Positions 43,311-52,044 of a DNA stretch of 64,000 bases are shown here, piece after piece. The stretch is taken from NCBI GenBank assembly GCA_965226855.1, contig CBDDEE010000030.1:372001-436000 (forward strand). Direction: 5' to 3'. A program made the position numbers and the translations under genes. The first letter of the stretch is position 1; each line of letters opens with the position of its first letter. The notes beneath the pieces were generated by a model that saw nothing but the letters and a program-made list of their open reading frames with translations, searched no databases and was not told the origin of the DNA. Source of the stretch: JAUXJB01 sp965226855. Its GTDB lineage: Bacteria > Myxococcota_A > UBA9160 > SZUA-336.

Positions 43311-43890
43311 TGGGGGTCCCTGGTTGACCAGTTGTTGGCGAGTTCTGGTCGAACTCTGCCGAGAGTATCGACGCACATACACCGAAGAGTCAACAACAAC
43401 CCTGCAGACGAAGAGGCCGACTCTCCCGTTGCTTCTGCGTAGCTAGAAGGAGTTCTCTCTAGCTCTCTCTACCTGTGTGGAGCTGACGCTGGTTTTTGCG
43501 GACCGAGGCCGGCCCGGTTGGAACCAAGGTCCAAGAAAGTCCACGCACCGGCTGAGCCACGGCCTGGCGCGCCGTCCCATCGATACTCGCGATGCGGCCC
43601 AGCTCGTGGCCCGGCGTTCTAACGATCGGCGGACCGCGGCCTGTCGAGTGGCCCAGCGTTTTGCACGACGTGCAGCGTCGCGGCCCGCACGTCGGGCGGC
43701 GTGGATCCCAAGCCGCCGGAGCTACTCCTCGCGCTGCTCCGACTTCGAGATTACGGGAGCTGTCCGCCCGGAGCTGAGCAGACCCGGCTGCAGACCGGTG
43801 CTCCCGCAAGAGGAGATCATATCCTTGGATGCACTCCGGCGGAGGCACGGAGCTTGCGGCGTACGCGTTCGGTGGCCAGATAGCGCGCCG

Positions 43891-44817
43891 TTACCATAAG
43901 ACAGAAAAACTCACAACCACGTTGTCATAGTCCTGACCGACTGACTCTTGGGAGCGGGCCCCGATATATCTGACGCTGACACCGAAGCGCCGCGTGATCG
44001 GATAGCCCAGGCCGAGCGCCCAGACGAAGTTCCCTCTTCGGTCTCTCTTCGCTTCGCCGTTCACGGTGGATTCTGCGCCGTATCCATAGCCAGCACTCGC
44101 TGCACCCCAGAGGCCGGGTCGAAAATTGTAAATGAGATGACCTTGGATCGTGTAGAGCGGATCGTTCTCCAGCTTGTTCCCATTGAAGAAATCATCGCTG
44201 TCCGTATAGAACCAAGCCGCACCAGTGACTTCCATCGACCATCGTCCTCGGTTGTGCACTACTCCGAGCTGTGGCCGAAAAGTGAACCTGTTTGCACCTA
44301 GATTGATGAGTTTGTCATCCATGTACTCACCGGTCGGAAGGTGCAGGGTCAGGGCGGCTCCGACGATGGTCTCAACATCCGTCTTCGCCCGGTAGGCGGC
44401 GAACTCCTTGCCCTCTAACGGCGGAGCTCCATACAGATTGATTGCCAAGCGCACGATTGAATCTGACAATCCAGTCCGTCTAGCGGATGCGGGAACGCCA
44501 TCGACCAACCCAGTCCAGCGACCCCGTTGGATGGCTTGAACAAAATCGACTCGTGCGGATTTCTCAAGCACCTCGAAGGTGCGGATGTAGCTAGCTACCC
44601 AGGTGTGCATCTCCAGGTCAACATCTTCGAGACGGAGGACGGGATCCGAGAATATGTCCGCCTCCGTGTAGGAGTAGCTTGCCCCGGCAAAGTTGGCTCC
44701 CATCGGAAGGTGGCCCCACCGCCGAGGCTGTAACTCCTGCGCAGAGCATGGAAGAGCCAGGCCCAGGGCCATGAAGCTATAGAGACTCCACGTAGGAAGA
44801 TCCTTCAACGACATCAA
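43891..44817 (-). CDS. Outer-membrane channel of the phenol-degradation MetA type
   Basis: 308 residues. Signal peptide LYSFMALGLALPCSA, then beta-barrel sequence: LQPRRWGHLPMGANFAGASYSYTEADIF, MHTWVASYIRTFEV, ALTLHLPTGEYMDDKLINLGANRFTFRPQLGV and WALGLGYPITRRFGVSVRYIG. This matches the MetA-pathway phenol-degradation family of outer-membrane transporters found in Gram-negative bacteria. On the element it is the first cargo gene and points back toward the replication operon. Its ATG starts at 44817. Confidence 0.82.
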   Translation of the reverse strand: MMSLKDLPTWSLYSFMALGLALPCSAQELQPRRWGHLPMGANFAGASYSYTEADIFSDPVLRLEDVDLEMHTWVASYIRTFEVLEKSARVDFVQAIQRGRWTGLVDGVPASARRTGLSDSIVRLAINLYGAPPLEGKEFAAYRAKTDVETIVGAALTLHLPTGEYMDDKLINLGANRFTFRPQLGVVHNRGRWSMEVTGAAWFYTDSDDFFNGNKLENDPLYTIQGHLIYNFRPGLWGAASAGYGYGAESTVNGEAKRDRRGNFVWALGLGYPITRRFGVSVRYIGARSQESVGQDYDNVVVSFSVLW

Positions 44818-45117
44818 GTTCCCTGGAGGTCACGGACTTGACGATGCGCCAGTTGTCTGGGCCGCTGGTTCCGAGCAGTGATTGAAGCCACCGACCACAC
44901 CCGCTCCGGGCGAAGGATCTCTATCTTCAAAGAAGCTGAGCTCGGTGTTGTTGAAGGCGAAAGCACTGGCGATCCTCGACCAGGCCACAGGTGAAGGGCG
45001 ACTCGTCGCAGGTTCCCGCGCCACCTTGCCGCGTCTCGGGACGCGCTGCAAGGCGAATCGATTGCCGCCGGGCAGTACGGGCTGCGCACTTTCTACGCGT
45101 CGCGAACGAGATCATGA

Positions 45118-45306
45118 CTGACGACCCCGTCGTCTCAGAACTGGCCGGAGGAGATCTCCCGACAGCTCAGCAACCCCGTCGGCAGTGTCTGGTTGCTCAA
45201 GTTGGAGGGCGGAATTGTGCACGGCCCGAAAGGGGCGACTTCACCGAGAGGGGCGTGCGCGTACCTGCGGGCTTGGGCTTGTCTCTCGGATGCAGCGAGC
45301 CCGTAG
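45118..45306 (+). pseudogene. Possible fragment of an outer-membrane protein
   Basis: A 62-codon frame opening at CTG (no ATG/GTG start) with SSQNWPEEISRQLSNPVGSVWLLKL. The NP(V/I)xx(V/L)W core is reminiscent of other outer-membrane transporter-like proteins; the remainder does not continue. It is part of the roughly 1.1-kb tract 44818-45915, which contains no intact gene. Confidence 0.2.
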
Positions 45307-45475
45307 GGGTCCTGGCCGCGCACGATCCACTGCTCGAAACTTCTGGGCGGCCGATGTTGGAGGGTGCCTGGGACTCCTCCTCGCGCTTCACAGGCGCTAA
45401 GAGGGGCTCCGGGGGTCGATCTCGGCTGACGAACTGGTGCCGTCAGGGTGCCAGCAGGCAGTAGAAACACAGTGA

Positions 45476-45817
45476 TCCTCGCCCGCAGTTGTTCACAAAA
45501 AGGATCGAGCCGTCTGCGTCGCGAGCGGCCATCTCGGCGCTGCGATCGACCGGATCGCGAGGGAACTCCAGCTCCTCGGGATCTCCGCCAGCGCCCTCCC
45601 GTCTCGGCCTGTCGCTCCCGATCACCCGGATCTCCAGCAGCTCTCGCCTCGCGAGCGAGAAGTCCTGCTCCACATCGGGGCCGGGCACCGCGTTCCAGGC
45701 ATTGCGGAGAGGCTCTTCATCAGCGGACACACTGTTCGGAACCATCTCAAGGCGATCTACCGGAAACTCGGCCTGGAGTCCCAGCACGAGCTGGTCGAGT
45801 GGCTGAAACGCCTCTGA
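45476..45817 (+). pseudogene. LuxR-type HTH regulator remnant
   Basis: A frame open from just after a stop (45473-45475) to TGA 45815-45817 encodes LSPREREVLLHIGAGHRVPGIAERLFISGHTVRNHLKAIYRKLGLESQHELVEWLKRL, a full LuxR C-terminal helix-turn-helix. The preceding ~50 codons (VHKKDRAVCVASGHLGAAIDRI) show no start codon. A receiver or PAS domain may have been lost through frameshift or deletion, so it is probably a decayed regulator gene. Confidence 0.6.
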
Positions 45818-45915
45818 CGAGCCCAAATTAGCCCAAAGTGGCTATACGAATGGCCCATTTTGGGCCAGGCGCCGGACTGCGCCGTGCGCGATTCTCACTG
45901 CCGAAAGTGAGAACC

Positions 45916-46140
45916 ATGACCATGACCGGCGAAGAGATCACAAGACGCATCGACAGGTTGGAGCAGGCCGTTGCGGCGCTCGGACTCGAAGATGGCGATG
46001 TCGTCGATGGCGTGACCGTGTTTCTGTGCGGTGGCTGCAGCGAACGGATGGGAGACTGCCGCTGCACGGTCGGTGAAATCATCGACGAGGTGGCGGAACG
46101 CGGCTCGCTCCCTGATCTCGCCAGGGCGACGCCGGAATGA
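45916..46140 (+). CDS. Small Cys-cluster protein, three-gene operon gene 1
   Basis: 74 residues (a second ATG lies two codons in): TGEEITRRIDRLEQAVAALGLEDGDVVDGVTVFLCGGCSERMGDCRCTVGEIIDEVAERG. The four Cys (C-x2-C ... C-x-C) suggest metal or disulfide binding. Its stop overlaps the next start (ATGA). No family recognised. Confidence 0.55.
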   Translation: MTMTGEEITRRIDRLEQAVAALGLEDGDVVDGVTVFLCGGCSERMGDCRCTVGEIIDEVAERGSLPDLARATPE

Positions 46141-46427
46141 GGGCGTTGGAGTTCCGCTATCCGGGCACGCTGGAGGTCATCTGCGATCGCAGCATGGTCG
46201 CTGGCCTCGATCCCTCCGACCTTCTCGAAATATACGTCGATCTCTCAATGCAAGAGGCGGCTGCCTGGGCAGGAGTCCTGCCCATGCCCATCGGCGACGC
46301 CCTCACACCGTCCGTAGTTGTCGCTCGTGGAAGTCGGGCACCGACCCCGCGAGAGCTGAGCGTGTTCACCGAACGATGGTCCAGGTGGGTCAAGGCCGCT
46401 CGATCTGGCTCGGAGCCGACCCGATGA
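46137..46427 (+). CDS. Unknown protein, three-gene operon gene 2
   Basis: 96 residues beginning RALEFRYPGTLEVICDRSMVAGLDPSDLLEIYVDL. Mixed alpha/beta with no membrane segment and no family that I recognise. Overlaps both neighbours by ATGA. Confidence 0.5.
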   Translation: MRALEFRYPGTLEVICDRSMVAGLDPSDLLEIYVDLSMQEAAAWAGVLPMPIGDALTPSVVVARGSRAPTPRELSVFTERWSRWVKAARSGSEPTR

Positions 46428-46696
46428 CCCTGATTGCGACGTTGCCAACCTCGCGCGCCGAACCCTCAGCATCGAGGGCGTCAGCCCTGGCAACGACTTC
46501 ACCGACTCCCAGGTCAGGTCACACACAAAGACTCGACGATGATGAAGCACCAAAGGAGCCGCGCGATCACGCCAACACGAGAGTCATCTCGGCTCCGGCG
46601 GATCCGCTTTCAGCTGTCAGGGGTATAGCCTTGGCGGTCCTGATTGGCGCGGCACTCTGGATCGGCATCCTCACCATGGTCGCCCTTCTTCTTTAG
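46424..46696 (+). CDS. Small tail-anchored membrane protein, three-gene operon gene 3
   Basis: 90 residues: a Ser/Pro-rich soluble part, then one hydrophobic helix near the C-terminus (GIALAVLIGAALWIGILTMVALLL). ATG overlaps the previous stop (ATGA). A single C-terminal anchor suggests a small membrane-associated role. No family recognised. Confidence 0.5.
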   Translation: MTLIATLPTSRAEPSASRASALATTSPTPRSGHTQRLDDDEAPKEPRDHANTRVISAPADPLSAVRGIALAVLIGAALWIGILTMVALLL

Positions 46697-46819
46697 CGAT
46701 CAGAAGCGTCGTCGGCCTCGAGTCCGCACGCAAGCGCGACTAGCGCACCCAGATCGACGGCTTCCCGCAAAGCCTCCTTCACTGCTCCAGCACTGGAACC
46801 CAAATCAAGGAGATACACC

Positions 46820-47695
46820 ATGAAGATCCTCATCACACTACTGGCCATGGCTGCGATCGTTGCACCGCATGCGGAGGCCGACACCACAGATCCGGTGCTG
46901 ACCAATTTTGTCATCAGCCCAGCTGTGTTCGATGCTGGCTTTGGGCCAGTCACTCTCGACTTCTGCGCCACTGTTCAAGATGATTTCTTGGGCGTCTTCT
47001 CTGTATTCGTCGCACTCACTGGCACTGCCGATGAAAGATCCGGAGCTACTACTAGCTATACAAGGTTCTCCGGAGAACTGAATCTAGAGGAGACTGTGTG
47101 CGATCAGATCGTGGTGCCACGGTTTGAGCCGTATAACACCTACTCGGTGCATGTCGACGTGTTTGACGGCATCAATGAGGGTCAGTACACCGGCGGCGCA
47201 CTGGGAACCACGAATGAACTGTGTCTTGTTGGAACCTGCTTCGTCATGAACAGTCCCGACGTGGGAACATCAGACGTGGATGCCGATGGTGTACCGGACT
47301 TGGCCGACAACTGTCCCGACGACTTCAACGATGATCAGCTCGACTCTGACCTAGATCTCATCGGCGACGCCTGCGATCCGTTCCCACTCAATCTCGACAA
47401 CGAACAGGCACAGTGTGAGGTAGATCGAGATCAGGCACTCGACGACTTGGATCTGTGCCTTGCATCGTTCGACACAGATGGAGACGGCGAGCCCGACACC
47501 ACGGACCTCTGCCCCGGCACACCCTTCGGTCACGAGGTAGACACAGCCGGTTGCTCGGTCGCGCAGTTCTGCTCCGCCATCGACGTGAGTGTTAAGCACA
47601 GCTCCAGGGCCTGCCGGTTGAGCGACTGGAGAAACGACGAGCCGCTCGGAGCAGACGATTGTCGGTCCAACAACGGACAGTGCCAGCCCAGCTAG
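46820..47695 (+). CDS. Secreted protein with thrombospondin type 3 (calcium) repeats
   Basis: 291 residues. Signal peptide ILITLLAMAAIVAPHAEA, AAGGAG-type ribosome site seven bases before the ATG. An immunoglobulin-like part (residues 25-120) is followed by two TSP3-type calcium loops: DVDADGVPDLADNCPDDFNDDQLDSD and DTDGDGEPDTTDLCPGTPFG, with paired Cys. TSP3 repeats are usual in secreted or surface proteins of these lineages. First of six similar exported products on the element. Confidence 0.75.
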   Translation: MKILITLLAMAAIVAPHAEADTTDPVLTNFVISPAVFDAGFGPVTLDFCATVQDDFLGVFSVFVALTGTADERSGATTSYTRFSGELNLEETVCDQIVVPRFEPYNTYSVHVDVFDGINEGQYTGGALGTTNELCLVGTCFVMNSPDVGTSDVDADGVPDLADNCPDDFNDDQLDSDLDLIGDACDPFPLNLDNEQAQCEVDRDQALDDLDLCLASFDTDGDGEPDTTDLCPGTPFGHEVDTAGCSVAQFCSAIDVSVKHSSRACRLSDWRNDEPLGADDCRSNNGQCQPS

Positions 47696-47795
47696 GGCCT
47701 GACATCGACGGACTGGTTCCGACGCTCCGTTGACCGCCTAGATTGCAGGCCTGCGGCGAGCGCTCGAGCTTCGTCACTCTTGTAAGGAGAAAACA

Positions 47796-48329
47796 TTGAG
47801 AGCACTACTGATCGCCCTCGCTGCGTTGCTAGTTGCACCGCACGCGGAGGCAGCAAAGCCCGAAGGCAAAGGCAAAACCGAACCCATTAGCCATGTCGCA
47901 GTCGATGCCGAGAGATTCATCCTCGGCCACGTCTTAGGCTTCGGCGATCGAAGTCTCTATAGCGGCACCCACTTTTGGTTCTTCGATGCGGAGAGCGGCG
48001 CTGCTGTTGCAGTCGACCGTAATGGTGCAGCAGGCACGCCCATCGGCTCGGTCTACTTTGACAGCCCAGGCTGCACGGGCACAGCATTCGTGTTCTATGC
48101 CGACGTGCCCGTAGTAGCCACTCTGCTTGTCACCGCAGACCGTTACTTCACGCAGCGCATTGGAGGCATGGTGACTATGGGCGTGCAGTCTCGGCTTGCA
48201 GGTTCGGGCGCCAGTGTGGGCTGCATAGCAGTGACAGGTACCTACACGCAGGTCTTCCTAGTCGATGAGGTCACACCGACATTCCTCGACCCGATCCCGC
48301 TGCCGATCAGCATCGTTCCGGCCGATTAG
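47796..48329 (+). CDS. Exported protein, paralogue of the collagen-linker protein
   Basis: 177 residues, TTG start preceded by AAGGAGA. Signal peptide RALLIALAALLVAPHAEA. The mature part (AVDAERFILGHVLGFGDRSLYSGTHFWFF, VAVDRNGAAGTPIGSVYFDSPGCTGTA, RYFTQRIGGMV) can be aligned with the protein at 48353, and both end near P-x-x-L-P-I-S-x-x-P. No catalytic residues apparent; a small Cys pair is possible. Function unknown. Confidence 0.65.
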   Translation: MRALLIALAALLVAPHAEAAKPEGKGKTEPISHVAVDAERFILGHVLGFGDRSLYSGTHFWFFDAESGAAVAVDRNGAAGTPIGSVYFDSPGCTGTAFVFYADVPVVATLLVTADRYFTQRIGGMVTMGVQSRLAGSGASVGCIAVTGTYTQVFLVDEVTPTFLDPIPLPISIVPAD

Positions 48330-48352
48330 CGGTCGCACAAAGGAGAATAGCG

Positions 48353-49057
48353 ATGAAGCTTCTACTGACTCTGCTCGGCTTCGCGACGATGCTCCTAGCC
48401 CCAAGTGTCGAGGCCGGGGTCATCGACGCCTGCGTAGGCGGCAACGGCAACCTGCGCCTCGTCTCTGGTCGGCAGGACTGCAAGAACAACGAATCTCATC
48501 TGCAGTGGAACGAGGTCGGACCCGCAGGGCCGCAAGGGCTTCCTGGTATCGACGGCATCGACGGACGGGATGGACGGGACGGCGATGGGCTCGTCGCCGT
48601 CGATGGCGAAGGCTTCGTGTTCGGTTCGTTCGTCTATTTCGACACAGGCAGTACCTTTGGTGTTCACAGATTTGGTGTCTACAGTCGCGAGATCGACGCG
48701 CTTGTGAGGGTCGATGGGCGAAACGGATTCCTCGTTAGTTCGGGAACGCAAGGAGGCTCTTCGGGTGAGAGGCTACTGTTCGATGGGTCGGATTGTACCG
48801 GCCAGGCGTACACGGTTTTTCGGTCGCAAGATGGTCCTCTGCACCTTTTCGTCACCTATATCGGCGGAGAGGCACGCTACTTCGCGCCTCGACTACCCGG
48901 CGTGATTCTCGAAGCGCACACGGTGTTCTCGCGGATGTTCTCAGACGGGGCCTGCGACCTGCAGACGCAGACACTGGATCTGCTTCCCGTGCAGGAGATT
49001 ACGCTGCCATTTTCAGACCCGGCGCTGCTGCCGATCAGCGTCATGCCGGGCAACTAG
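48353..49057 (+). CDS. Exported protein with a short collagen-like segment
   Basis: 234 residues. Signal peptide KLLLTLLGFATMLLAPSVEA, then IDACVGGNGNLRLVSGRQDCKNNESHLQWNEVGPAGP, the C-x-G-x-L-R ... E-x-x-L-x-W-N pattern that often precedes collagen repeats in these lineages. Eight Gly-X-Y triplets cover residues 56-79 (PAGPQGLPGIDGIDGRDGRD), and then comes a domain shared with the protein at 47796. Collagen-like segments form trimers, suggesting a fibre or adhesin. AAAGGAG ribosome site before the ATG. Confidence 0.7.
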   Translation: MKLLLTLLGFATMLLAPSVEAGVIDACVGGNGNLRLVSGRQDCKNNESHLQWNEVGPAGPQGLPGIDGIDGRDGRDGDGLVAVDGEGFVFGSFVYFDTGSTFGVHRFGVYSREIDALVRVDGRNGFLVSSGTQGGSSGERLLFDGSDCTGQAYTVFRSQDGPLHLFVTYIGGEARYFAPRLPGVILEAHTVFSRMFSDGACDLQTQTLDLLPVQEITLPFSDPALLPISVMPGN

Positions 49058-49065
49058 AGGAGACG

Positions 49066-49323
49066 ATGATGAAGTTCCTACTGACAACCCTGGCTGTACT
49101 CGGCATCGCGACGCCCGCGTCGGCCGACGACTGTGTCAACGTGACGGACACCTGGGGCCGCAAGAGCCTCGTGTGCGTCAAGCCAAGCGGTCAGGTCTAC
49201 CAGGACAAGTGGGGCGTCCAGCAGCAGCCGCAGCCGCGACCGATTCCAGGAGCGTTCGATCCGAGCGACCCCTACAAGGGGCTGCCGACCGTTGACCGCA
49301 ACGGCAACATCGTAAACCGCTAG
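49066..49323 (+). CDS. Small exported Pro-rich protein
   Basis: 85 residues (the next in-frame ATG is the second codon). Signal peptide KFLLTTLAVLGIATPASA, mature part DDCVNVTDTWGRKSLVCVKP with two Cys, then a Gln/Pro-rich linker. Eight bases after the previous stop with GAGGAGA before the ATG. No family recognised. Confidence 0.6.
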   Translation: MMKFLLTTLAVLGIATPASADDCVNVTDTWGRKSLVCVKPSGQVYQDKWGVQQQPQPRPIPGAFDPSDPYKGLPTVDRNGNIVNR

Positions 49324-49419
49324 GTCGCAGGTGGGACAAGCAGGCCTCGGCCCAGAGCCGCTTGTGGTGTCTCCATCTCTGCGCAGAGCCAAGGTCGAAG
49401 GCAGTCGCCCCCGTCGTGG

Positions 49420-49614
49420 GTGGAGCGCACGGAGCTCGTCGACAAGTTGATCGAGCACCTCGGTGATGTGGAAGGCTTCGACCAAACGCCGGGCCTTGAT
49501 CAGGAGCTCCATGTGCTGACGCAGTTCGCCAGCCGCCTAGAGCGAGTACGGATTCCCGAAGGTTATGTTGGCGGCTACACCTGGATCCAGCGCGGACGAA
49601 AGGTTCGTACGTAG
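49420..49614 (+). CDS. Possible small protein
   Basis: 64 residues from a GTG: ERTELVDKLIEHLGDVEGFDQTPGLDQELHVLTQFASRLERVRIPEGY. Helical and plausible but without a clear ribosome site; included with low confidence. The surrounding 49324-49782 has no other candidate. Confidence 0.35.
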   Translation: MERTELVDKLIEHLGDVEGFDQTPGLDQELHVLTQFASRLERVRIPEGYVGGYTWIQRGRKVRT

Positions 49615-49782
49615 CTGAAGGCAGGCCTCGACGAGGTGACGCGCTGGAACGCCGAGCAGGAGCTGAGTATTACAGGCTGAAATGCTGTACGGCTGCTACA
49701 CGCGACGACTGCATGGGTTTTAGGGAAGCGTGTACAGTGGCTGGCAGAACGCCGCCTTCACCAAAGGTTTGGAGGGCAACTC

Positions 49783-50259
49783 GTGATCTTCACAAACATT
49801 CTTCTACAGGGCGTGTCAGTTCTCTCTCTCTTGGTACCCGCCGCTCTCTCTATTGGCTTGTTCTCAGCATTGATCGTTCTTACCTATCAGGGCATCCTTT
49901 CGTTCGATGGCACTCTCACAGACTCGTGGCAGGGTGGGCTACTGATCGTGATTGCCTGGTATGCTTGGCTCTGTAAGCGGAGAGCCGGGATGACGGTGGA
50001 CTCGGTCGAACAAATCGAGAGAATAGCCTTCGCGTTCGTTCATTACTCCACGCGCAAGGTCGCGACTGCGGCGGAGGAGTTGGATGAGCCAAAGGACTTT
50101 CTGCGATATGCCGCTGGCTCCCTATTCGCCATGCTGTTCGCAAAGCACAATCCGTACGACCTACCGGAGTCACAGAGTTGGCTACGAACGCCCGGAGGCG
50201 ACAAAACTACGCTTTCTGACGATCTGACGCTGTGGATGCACTCTCAGGATTCAGAGTGA
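49783..50259 (+). CDS. Membrane protein with two N-terminal helices
   Basis: 158 residues, GTG after GGAGGGC. Two hydrophobic stretches (residues 10-37 and 49-64: LLVPAALSIGLFSALIVLTYQG, GGLLIVIAWYAWLCKR) and a soluble acidic C-terminal half. No recognised family. It interrupts the row of exported-protein genes. Confidence 0.55.
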   Translation: MIFTNILLQGVSVLSLLVPAALSIGLFSALIVLTYQGILSFDGTLTDSWQGGLLIVIAWYAWLCKRRAGMTVDSVEQIERIAFAFVHYSTRKVATAAEELDEPKDFLRYAAGSLFAMLFAKHNPYDLPESQSWLRTPGGDKTTLSDDLTLWMHSQDSE

Positions 50260-50442
50260 GGTAACGGCCAGCGCGACATGGCCATGGGTGGTTGGACGCT
50301 ACAGCCACCAGGACGATGGGCCGGTGCGACAAGTAGCTCAGGCGATGCCAGGTGGAATTGATCAGCTCTGCCTATGCGGCTGACCGTTCCTGGTCATGTC
50401 CGAGCGGACGAGGAGACGACTCTAGATGCCAAGGGAGACGAG

Positions 50443-50850
50443 ATGAACTTCGTAGCACTGTTGACGACCTCGGCGCTCCTGTTTGCACCGACGCTCGCGA
50501 ATGCCGATGAGTTTATGGAGGAACTGGACCGCCTGACAAAGCTCGCCATAACACCGCTCAACAAAGTCGGGCCGACGTGGGTGTGTCGGCCGAAGCGGCT
50601 CTATGCGTGCGGCGTAGATGGCTGCCAGGCTGGAGACGCGAAGACAGAAGTACGGCTGGACTTCTTGCATGGAGCATACAGCCGATGCGATCAGTATCCG
50701 ATGACCTACGAGGCAAGTGGCGTCTTCACCACCGCACAGCCCAACAGTGGCGCCTGCTTGACAGTGCTAAATGACGGCTCCGAGTATATGGAGGTCGCGA
50801 CTCTGGGCTTGTCTACGTTGGTGTACTTCGGGAGCTGCGAAGCACGATGA
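50443..50850 (+). CDS. Small exported Cys-containing protein
   Basis: 135 residues. Signal peptide NFVALLTTSALLFAPTLANA, AGGGAG-type ribosome site. The mature part has six Cys (WVCRPKRLYACGVDGCQAGD, SRCDQYP, ACLTVL and GSCEAR), indicating disulfides and a periplasmic or external location. Its stop overlaps the next ATG (ATGA). No family recognised. Confidence 0.6.
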   Translation: MNFVALLTTSALLFAPTLANADEFMEELDRLTKLAITPLNKVGPTWVCRPKRLYACGVDGCQAGDAKTEVRLDFLHGAYSRCDQYPMTYEASGVFTTAQPNSGACLTVLNDGSEYMEVATLGLSTLVYFGSCEAR

Positions 50851-51260
50851 TACGTATAGCATTAGCAGTGATGCTGCTCACTCTTGCACCGGTGCCTGCA
50901 TTCGGAGCAACGTATCGCTGCGACTTCGGACCCGGCACGCAGGCGTCATGGGACCACGGCGAGCCAACCATCAAATCGGCTGACCACGGCGCGGGAGACG
51001 TAGTATTCGATTCCATCGACACATCAGCGGGCACGGCACGGTTCATCGGGAACTCCGGCGCTGTCGATATCGTAGTCGTTATGAGCGGCGCAGGGCTTAC
51101 TTTTGTCGAGACAACGGGGCTTGGCAACCTCGTCTTCACCACGATCTTCTGGAGCAAGGCCGGGGCGACCGATCGACTCGTCGCCGTCACGTCGCGCCAC
51201 ATGGATATAAACGGACCCTTTCCATCGCAGTACCACGGTACTTGCGCCGAGCTCGACTGA
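50847..51260 (+). CDS. Small exported beta-rich protein
   Basis: 137 residues, ATG in the ATGA overlap with the preceding gene. Signal peptide IRIALAVMLLTLAPVPAFG, then a beta-rich domain (DVVFDSIDTSAGTARFIGNSGAVDIVVVM). Two Cys lie at the mature ends (YRCDF, HGTCAEL). The two genes are probably co-translated partners. No family recognised. Confidence 0.6.
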   Translation: MIRIALAVMLLTLAPVPAFGATYRCDFGPGTQASWDHGEPTIKSADHGAGDVVFDSIDTSAGTARFIGNSGAVDIVVVMSGAGLTFVETTGLGNLVFTTIFWSKAGATDRLVAVTSRHMDINGPFPSQYHGTCAELD

Positions 51261-51357
51261 ACGCAAAGAGCCTGCGTGTCGTGCGGGCTCCGGTCCCGGC
51301 GGGTTCATTCCCTTGTCTCCGCACTGAGCCGTTCAACTCACGACGAAGGAGAAAGAG

Positions 51358-51438
51358 ATGAAGATCCAGCGGCGCTGTAAGCCGTTCTACACCTGTGACT
51401 GGGATGCGTTCGACGCCTGTATGGCAGACGCACGATGA
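51358..51438 (+). CDS. Very small peptide with three Cys
   Basis: 26 codons (KIQRRCKPFYTCDWDAFDACMADAR) with a strong ribosome site (GAAGGAGA) seven bases before the ATG. Three Cys in a short chain; it could be a structural peptide, or the sequence may have a frameshift, because a Cys/Trp-rich coding-like stretch continues in other frames (RWCHDPGIWLGQ, CLDCGAEL, KYRCGESWGW) up to about 51620. Confidence 0.4.
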   Translation: MKIQRRCKPFYTCDWDAFDACMADAR

Positions 51439-51633
51439 GCGCTGGTGTCATGACCCGGGCATCTGGCTCGGCCAGCACCGCTCACGCGCCCGGCGACCTG
51501 CCTGGACTGCGGCGCCGAGCTCGCCACGGACTCGGCCGGCTTGCCCAAGTACCGGTGCGGCGAGAGCTGGGGCTGGATCAACGAGCCGTGGACCTGGATG
51601 CGCCGCTGTGGTACGCGTCCAGACGTGGTCAGC

Positions 51634-52044
51634 GTGGTGAGGAGGAAGCGATGGAGAGCGCTGCTCTGCGCCGCGATGCTGCTCGCGGGCTGCCGTTACG
51701 AGGTGATCTCGACCAATCCGGTTCCTGGCGCGATCCGCATCGACCGGCTTACCGGGGCTATGTGTGTGATCCCGGCGGAGGAGCGCCGCGACTTCTTCGA
51801 GAAGATGCCGACGTGCGATGACGTGGATGAGCGAAAAGCTCTACAGCAGCTCCGTGCTCGCAGCGGTCCTAGTAGCTCTCGGCCAGGCCTGTCAGAACAG
51901 GTCCTCGGCAGCCCGAGAGTAAGCCGTCGGCGCACAGGGTCCGCATCGTGGAGGACAGCATGGTCTGGTACGATGGCTGTTGGTCGGGATCTACGACGAG
52001 ACGGAAGGAGGAAGGCCCTGCGTAGACTACCTAGCTGCGTGACC
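51634..52044 (+). other. Patchwork tract with possible small lipoprotein start
   Basis: From a GTG pair at 51634/51637 the frame gives RRKRWRALLCAAMLLAGCRYEVISTNPVPG, a lipoprotein signal with lipobox LAGC, and continues RIDRLTGAMCVIPAEERRDFFEKMPTCDD. It then runs without a stop into the patatin gene but becomes low-complexity after about 51860. Another frame (from 51827) gives a second short lipoprotein-like start (VLAAVLVALGQAC). Probably one or two small lipoprotein genes with frame damage; boundaries are uncertain. Confidence 0.35.
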
